Source of the DNA: Phycisphaerales bacterium
GTDB taxonomy: Bacteria > Planctomycetota > Phycisphaerae > Phycisphaerales > UBA1924
NCBI GenBank assembly: GCA_026982335.1
Contig: JALSHH010000002.1
Coordinates: forward strand, 47,038-111,037
DNA length: 64,000 bases
Direction of reading: 5' to 3'
The notes under the pieces were generated by a model. That model was not told the origin of the DNA. It made no database searches and saw only the letters and a program-made list of their open reading frames with translations. Shown here in pieces: positions 60,022-64,000 of this stretch. The first letter of the stretch is position 1; each line of letters begins with the position of its first letter. The position numbers were made by a program, and so were the translations under genes.

Positions 60022-60333
60022 ATGCAGGGATCCGATCCGACGGTACTGATTACGCCGTTTCCACTCGAGCCCAACTCGGGGATGGGGCTTGGTGGGCCGA
60101 TGTTGATCATTGGAGGGGGCCTTGTGGTTGTGGGGGTGTATTTTGCGTTGGTGCGTCGTTGGCGTCGTCGGCTTGATCCGCGTGAGTTGGCGTTTCGATC
60201 TTTGAGTCGTCAACTTGGGTTATCGCGAGCGCAGATCCACACCATCCGCAAGCAATCGGTTTCGATGGGATTGGCGTCGCCAGTGGGGATCGTGATGAGT
60301 CCAGAGCTGATGGCGCAGGTGCTGCGGGATTGA
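60022..60333 (+). CDS. Small hypothetical membrane protein
   Basis: Single TM (MGLGGPMLIIGGGLVVVGVYFALV) followed by basic region; immediately follows the HEAT-like gene. Confidence 0.65.
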   Translation: MQGSDPTVLITPFPLEPNSGMGLGGPMLIIGGGLVVVGVYFALVRRWRRRLDPRELAFRSLSRQLGLSRAQIHTIRKQSVSMGLASPVGIVMSPELMAQVLRD

Positions 60334-60373
60334 GTATTTGGGATTCTTAGGCGATTGCGCCGCATCGAGCGGA

Positions 60374-60838
60374 TCAAGTTCTCTGACCGACCAGCTCGAT
60401 ATTGATGCCTCGGAGCTCAATGCCGGTGCGGGCAGCGAGTTCTTCAAGCACCGATTTTGGTACAGCGTCGAGTATTTTTTTGCTCAAATCCATTGGGACA
60501 TCCATCACCTGTCCGTCGTCAAGGACCAGGTGAACATGTTCGCCTGTGTTGGCGTCGTACATGCACGCGCCGCCTGAAGTCGGGCTGGGGATGCGCTTGG
60601 CAAGTCCGCATTCGACGAGTGCTTCGAGTGTGTTGTAGATGGTTGCCTGGCTGATATCAGGATCAATCGAGCGGACCAAGGCCATGAGTTCGTCAGCGCT
60701 AGGGTGGCTGTGGCATGCACAGAGTGCCTGATAGACCGCTTCACGCTGCCGGGTCGTGCGGAGTCCGTGGTCGGCGAAGATCGTCCGAAGCTCTTGAGCC
60801 GAGAGTGGTTGCGCGGTTTGTGCAGGTTCGGTCATCAT
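60374..60838 (-). CDS. Fur-family transcriptional regulator lacking the usual CxxC zinc motifs
   Basis: HGLRTTRQREAVYQALCACHSHPSADELMALVRSIDPDISQATIYNTLEALVECGLAKRI...GEHVHLVLDDGQVMDVP. Confidence 0.9.
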   Translation of the reverse strand: MMTEPAQTAQPLSAQELRTIFADHGLRTTRQREAVYQALCACHSHPSADELMALVRSIDPDISQATIYNTLEALVECGLAKRIPSPTSGGACMYDANTGEHVHLVLDDGQVMDVPMDLSKKILDAVPKSVLEELAARTGIELRGINIELVGQRT

Positions 60839-60933
60839 GCCTTCTTATCATACAATGCCGGGGAGCGATTGCGACCAACTTTGAGCCAAATAGACCAAAA
60901 TCACGGGTGAGAACCCAAGCAGGTCGTGTCAAA

Positions 60934-61455
60934 TTACATTGAAGGTGATTCAATGGGCTTGGGGGCGGAGATATACATGCGTCTGTGTGGGATGCCTGCT
61001 TCTTCAAACTCATCGCCCTCAACGCTCCATCCGAGTTTGTCGTAGAAGGGCATGGCTTCGAACTGGGCATGGCAATAGAGACTTGCAAGTCCAAGTTCGC
61101 CGAAAGATCGGGCCTCGATTGCGATCATGAGTTTGTGTCCGATCCCTTCGCCTTGGCGTTGTTGATCGACGCACACTTGCTGAACTTTGCCTTGGTGGGG
61201 AGGGGGTTGAGTTTGGTCAACAAACAGCGTTGCTGCCCCAACGACCTTCTCCCCATCGGGGTGATCAACCACCGCGACAAAATGTTCGCTCTGTTCTTCG
61301 CGTCCCAGTGCAAGATTGAGGTAGTCTTCGATGGTGAGTCCGATGGGCTCAAGGAGTACCGTAGTGCGCAGCGAGATCGCTTGCTCATAGAGGGGATCAT
61401 TCATCAAAATGTGCTTGATTCGAACCACGGGATAGTCACTCCTAACCGATGGCAA
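60934..61455 (-). CDS. GNAT family N-acetyltransferase
   Basis: VQQVCVDQQRQGEGIGHKLMIAIEARSFGELGLASLYCHAQFEAMPFYDKLGW. Confidence 0.9.
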   Translation of the reverse strand: MPSVRSDYPVVRIKHILMNDPLYEQAISLRTTVLLEPIGLTIEDYLNLALGREEQSEHFVAVVDHPDGEKVVGAATLFVDQTQPPPHQGKVQQVCVDQQRQGEGIGHKLMIAIEARSFGELGLASLYCHAQFEAMPFYDKLGWSVEGDEFEEAGIPHRRMYISAPKPIESPSM

Positions 61456-61515
61456 ACTCTATCACAAATAGTCCGTGCTGTCATGCCCATCTCCAAGAGA
61501 TTGGGCATGAATACA

Positions 61516-61545
61516 GAAAATCGGCACGGGTTTGCGCCCGTGCCG
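61516..61545 (-). terminator. Terminator for the minus-strand PEP-CTERM gene
   Basis: Minus strand CGGCACGGG-CGCAAA-CCCGTGCCG followed by ATTTTC. Confidence 0.8.
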
Positions 61546-61610
61546 AGGTGTTTTGGGTTCAGAAGGTGTTGTCGATTTGCGATCAACCGTGGTTAACCCG
61601 ATCACCGCGA

Positions 61611-62276
61611 TCAACGGCGTCGACGAGTTCCGGCCAATGCACCAGCCCCGAGTAGGAAAAGTGTACCCGGCGTTGGGACGGAGAAGGATGCGAAGATGGC
61701 CAAATCTTCGCCGTTGTCAAAGCGATGCGACCAATCTGCTCCAACCAGATCATTGAGCGAGCTGCCCGGGCCTCCGGTGTTGAGAAAGACAAATTCGCCG
61801 GGGAGGTATTGGTCTGGGCCGTTGAACTCGGTTGCTCGAACGGTTCCAACTCCGGTTGGGCCCACGGTGTAGGTATTGAGGACGAAGAAGAGCAGCTCGC
61901 CATTGGCTACATTAATGTTGGGATTGAACACCGCTTCGTTCATGATGCCCGATCCGTCGATGTTTGAAACTGCACTCTCGTAACGGATATCGGTCAGGTC
62001 TGGTGCCCAGCCAAGTCCGCCAATGTCGGCTCGTGCGCCGGTGACGATGAGGGTGTAGTTGATGCCGCCCACAGAGGTCGATGTCGCGCGAAACCGGAAC
62101 TCATCGAGGAAGACATCGGTTGCCTGAACGGACTGGGCATACATGGTTGTATCGGGATGTCCCCATGAAGATTGGTCAAAGTTATTTGGTAAATCTCGAA
62201 GGTCAACCACACCAGCGGTGGCGATCGAACCTGCCAAAGTTGGCAAAACGGAACAGAACAGTACAGACTTTTTCAT
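61611..62276 (-). CDS. PEP-CTERM-like sorting domain protein
   Basis: Signal peptide; C-terminal SVPTPGTLFLLGAGALAGTRRRR. Confidence 0.85.
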   Translation of the reverse strand: MKKSVLFCSVLPTLAGSIATAGVVDLRDLPNNFDQSSWGHPDTTMYAQSVQATDVFLDEFRFRATSTSVGGINYTLIVTGARADIGGLGWAPDLTDIRYESAVSNIDGSGIMNEAVFNPNINVANGELLFFVLNTYTVGPTGVGTVRATEFNGPDQYLPGEFVFLNTGGPGSSLNDLVGADWSHRFDNGEDLAIFASFSVPTPGTLFLLGAGALAGTRRRR

Positions 62277-62434
62277 CTCTTGGTCCCTCATAAGCGACAG
62301 GTCAACTTGACCTGATATCCCTGACGAACAGCTTCAGACATTCTGAAACCTCCAATAACCAGTGTATCAGTGTGGGGCTGTAACGCAAGATCTTTGTGCT
62401 TTATCATGAAAATAAGCAAATAAATTAATTCACT

Positions 62435-63769
62435 TTATATTTGCTTTGGAGACGAGACAGATATTTGTGTGAGCGTACTGGCCCGTTGGTAGGCCATTTT
62501 CTCCCATCCGCTGCCTAATGCGCCTTCTGGATCAGGAGGTGCGATTTCAACCTTCTTTTCCCCAAGTTTCGCCGCTCCAGAGAGTACTTGCGTTTGGAAA
62601 GCCTTGCATTCGCTCAGCAGCCGATCGAGGATTTCATCCTCACCGACGGTGGCGACCTTCTCGCCTTGAACATAGATAATGCCCTTGCGATCACCCGCAA
62701 ACACCGCCACATCCGCGCCCTCAGCTTCGCCGGGCCCATTGACCACGCACCCCATGACGGCGACCTTCATCGGGACGGTGATGTCGGCGTTGAGTTTGTC
62801 GTTGACTTGCTGAACGAGTGTGAAGAGATCGACCTGGATTCGGCCACAAGTCGGACACGCAATCAACTCGGCCCCGATGCGCTCACGCTTGCCCAGCGTG
62901 TAGAGCAGTTCGAGACCGTCTTCGACTTCGTAGACCGGATCGTTGGCGTAGGAGATGCGGATGGTATCGCCGATGCCGTTGGCCATCAGGGTGCCCAGTG
63001 CAACCACCGAGCGAATACACCCGGTTTCCTTTGGGCCGGCGTGTGTCACGCCCAGATGCAAAGGGTGGGGGAATCGCTTGCTGATTTCGGTATACGCATC
63101 AATCACCAGCGACGCATCCATTGATTTCGCGCTGATCGCAATATCGTAGAAATCCCGCTCATAGAAAATATCGAGATACTCTTCGAGTTTGGCGATCATA
63201 ATTGCCAGCATGGATCCATGTTTGTTATCGCCAAAGACCGCTCCGAGTTCCTTGGCGCGGGCTTGTTTGTCTTTGCGTTCAATGATCGAGCCTTCGTTGA
63301 CCCCCACGCGGATCGGGATGCCTCTGCCCCCATTTGCTTCTTTGCACGCATCAATGACCTGCTCGACCTGCGCTCGATCGGTGATGTTGCCGGGGTTCAA
63401 TCGAATCTTGTGGACACCAGCTTCGATCGCTTCAAGCGCCCGCTTGAAGTGAAAATGCACATCAGCCACGATCGGCACGGTGGTTTGATTGAGGATTTCC
63501 TTGAGGGCCTTGGTGTCTTTTTTCTCAGGCACCGCGACGCGGACAATGTCGGCCCCGGCTGTGGTGAGTTTATGAATCTCGGCGACGCATTTGTCGATGT
63601 CGTAGGTATACTCAGCCGTCATCGTCTGGACACTGATCGGCGCGGCTTCACTCTGGGAATCGAGTCCTTTGGCGAGCGGGTGATCTTGTGCGATCCCGCC
63701 ACCGATCTGGATGATCCCGGTGCGATCGTCGCCGACGAATATGGGTCGAGTTGGGTTTCGTGGTTGCAT
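62435..63769 (-). CDS. ispG: 4-hydroxy-3-methylbut-2-en-1-yl diphosphate synthase
   Basis: ISVQTMTAEYTYDIDKCVAEIHKL, ADIVRVAVPEKKDTKALKEI, HKIRLNPGNI, IACPTCGRIQVDL, GCVVNGPGEA. Confidence 0.96.
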   Translation of the reverse strand: MQPRNPTRPIFVGDDRTGIIQIGGGIAQDHPLAKGLDSQSEAAPISVQTMTAEYTYDIDKCVAEIHKLTTAGADIVRVAVPEKKDTKALKEILNQTTVPIVADVHFHFKRALEAIEAGVHKIRLNPGNITDRAQVEQVIDACKEANGGRGIPIRVGVNEGSIIERKDKQARAKELGAVFGDNKHGSMLAIMIAKLEEYLDIFYERDFYDIAISAKSMDASLVIDAYTEISKRFPHPLHLGVTHAGPKETGCIRSVVALGTLMANGIGDTIRISYANDPVYEVEDGLELLYTLGKRERIGAELIACPTCGRIQVDLFTLVQQVNDKLNADITVPMKVAVMGCVVNGPGEAEGADVAVFAGDRKGIIYVQGEKVATVGEDEILDRLLSECKAFQTQVLSGAAKLGEKKVEIAPPDPEGALGSGWEKMAYQRASTLTQISVSSPKQI

Positions 63770-63803
63770 CGGAAGATTCTAGGGCAGGCGTGATCCCAAC
63801 GAG

Positions 63804-63875
63804 CCGCGACCGTGAGGGAGTGGTCTTGATTTATTGGACGATCTTCAAGAGAAGACCACTCCCTCACGGTCGCGG
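63804..63875. repeat. Long inverted repeat (24-bp perfect arms, 24-nt spacer), candidate dispersed REP/MITE-like element
   Basis: CCGCGACCGTGAGGGAGTGGTCTT (63804-63827) and its exact reverse complement (63852-63875). Confidence 0.9.
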
Positions 63876-63897
63876 TGACCTGCCCCCATATTCTGTA

Positions 63898-63921
63898 CCA
63901 CTCCCTATGTTAGGGCAGTGG
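63898..63921. repeat. Second palindrome of the cluster
   Basis: CCACTCCCTA-tgt-TAGGGCAGTGG (one bulged C). Confidence 0.7.
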
Positions 63922-63933
63922 CGTTCCTTTGTC

Positions 63934-63976
63934 CCATCAGAGGGCTGCGGAGCGTAGCGGAGCAGGCCTCTGATGG
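63934..63976. repeat. Third palindrome of the cluster
   Basis: CCATCAGAGGGCTGC...GCAGGCCTCTGATGG (15-bp arms, one mismatch, 13-nt spacer). Confidence 0.8.
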
Positions 63977-64000
63977 ATGAATGACGACTCGGGTGATTCG

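Noticed and set aside
63751-63957. 68-aa ORF with SRDREGV...PLPHGRGD
   Set aside because: It translates the inverted repeat cluster rather than a real protein; reported as a repeat instead.
1-64000. CRISPR arrays, prophage, transposases, toxin-antitoxin or defence islands
   Set aside because: No regular direct-repeat/spacer pattern and no Cas, phage structural, transposase/integrase, restriction-modification or TA-like proteins were seen among the ORFs.

Overview
This 64-kb window looks like a bacterial chromosome, probably Planctomycetota and near Phycisphaerae. That is inferred from the PEP-CTERM-like tails ending LLGLGGLVAGRRRR, the type-2 PyrF, and planctomycete-style lineage-restricted proteins. 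Most of it is core metabolism and information processing: pyrF, a PDH operon, nth, yebC, nusA-infB-rbfA, fliM, dsbD-like, pilT, an NtrC-type two-component system, ileS, purQ-coaD-purN, tmk-plsY, folA, apt, gcvP, a Fur-family regulator and ispG. There are two tRNA genes, Arg(CCG) and Gly(GCC). I saw no CRISPR array, prophage, transposase, rRNA, toxin-antitoxin or recognisable defence island, and no single locus is convincingly a new multi-gene system. The observations I consider most worth checking are: (1) a tandem PEP-CTERM pair followed by a decayed third copy, each with its own 3' hairpin; (2) a cluster of three palindromes upstream of ispG, including perfect 24-bp arms; (3) a structured candidate RNA or leader with a good promoter and a terminator-like hairpin upstream of nusA; (4) a thioredoxin-fold lipoprotein gene translationally coupled between PDH E1-alpha and E1-beta; (5) a degenerate HhH-GPD protein in the infB/rbfA operon; (6) a PadR/HAAS pair with a probable auto-operator and a distant paralog elsewhere in the window. 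All calls come from reading the sequence and the supplied ORFs. No database search was run.
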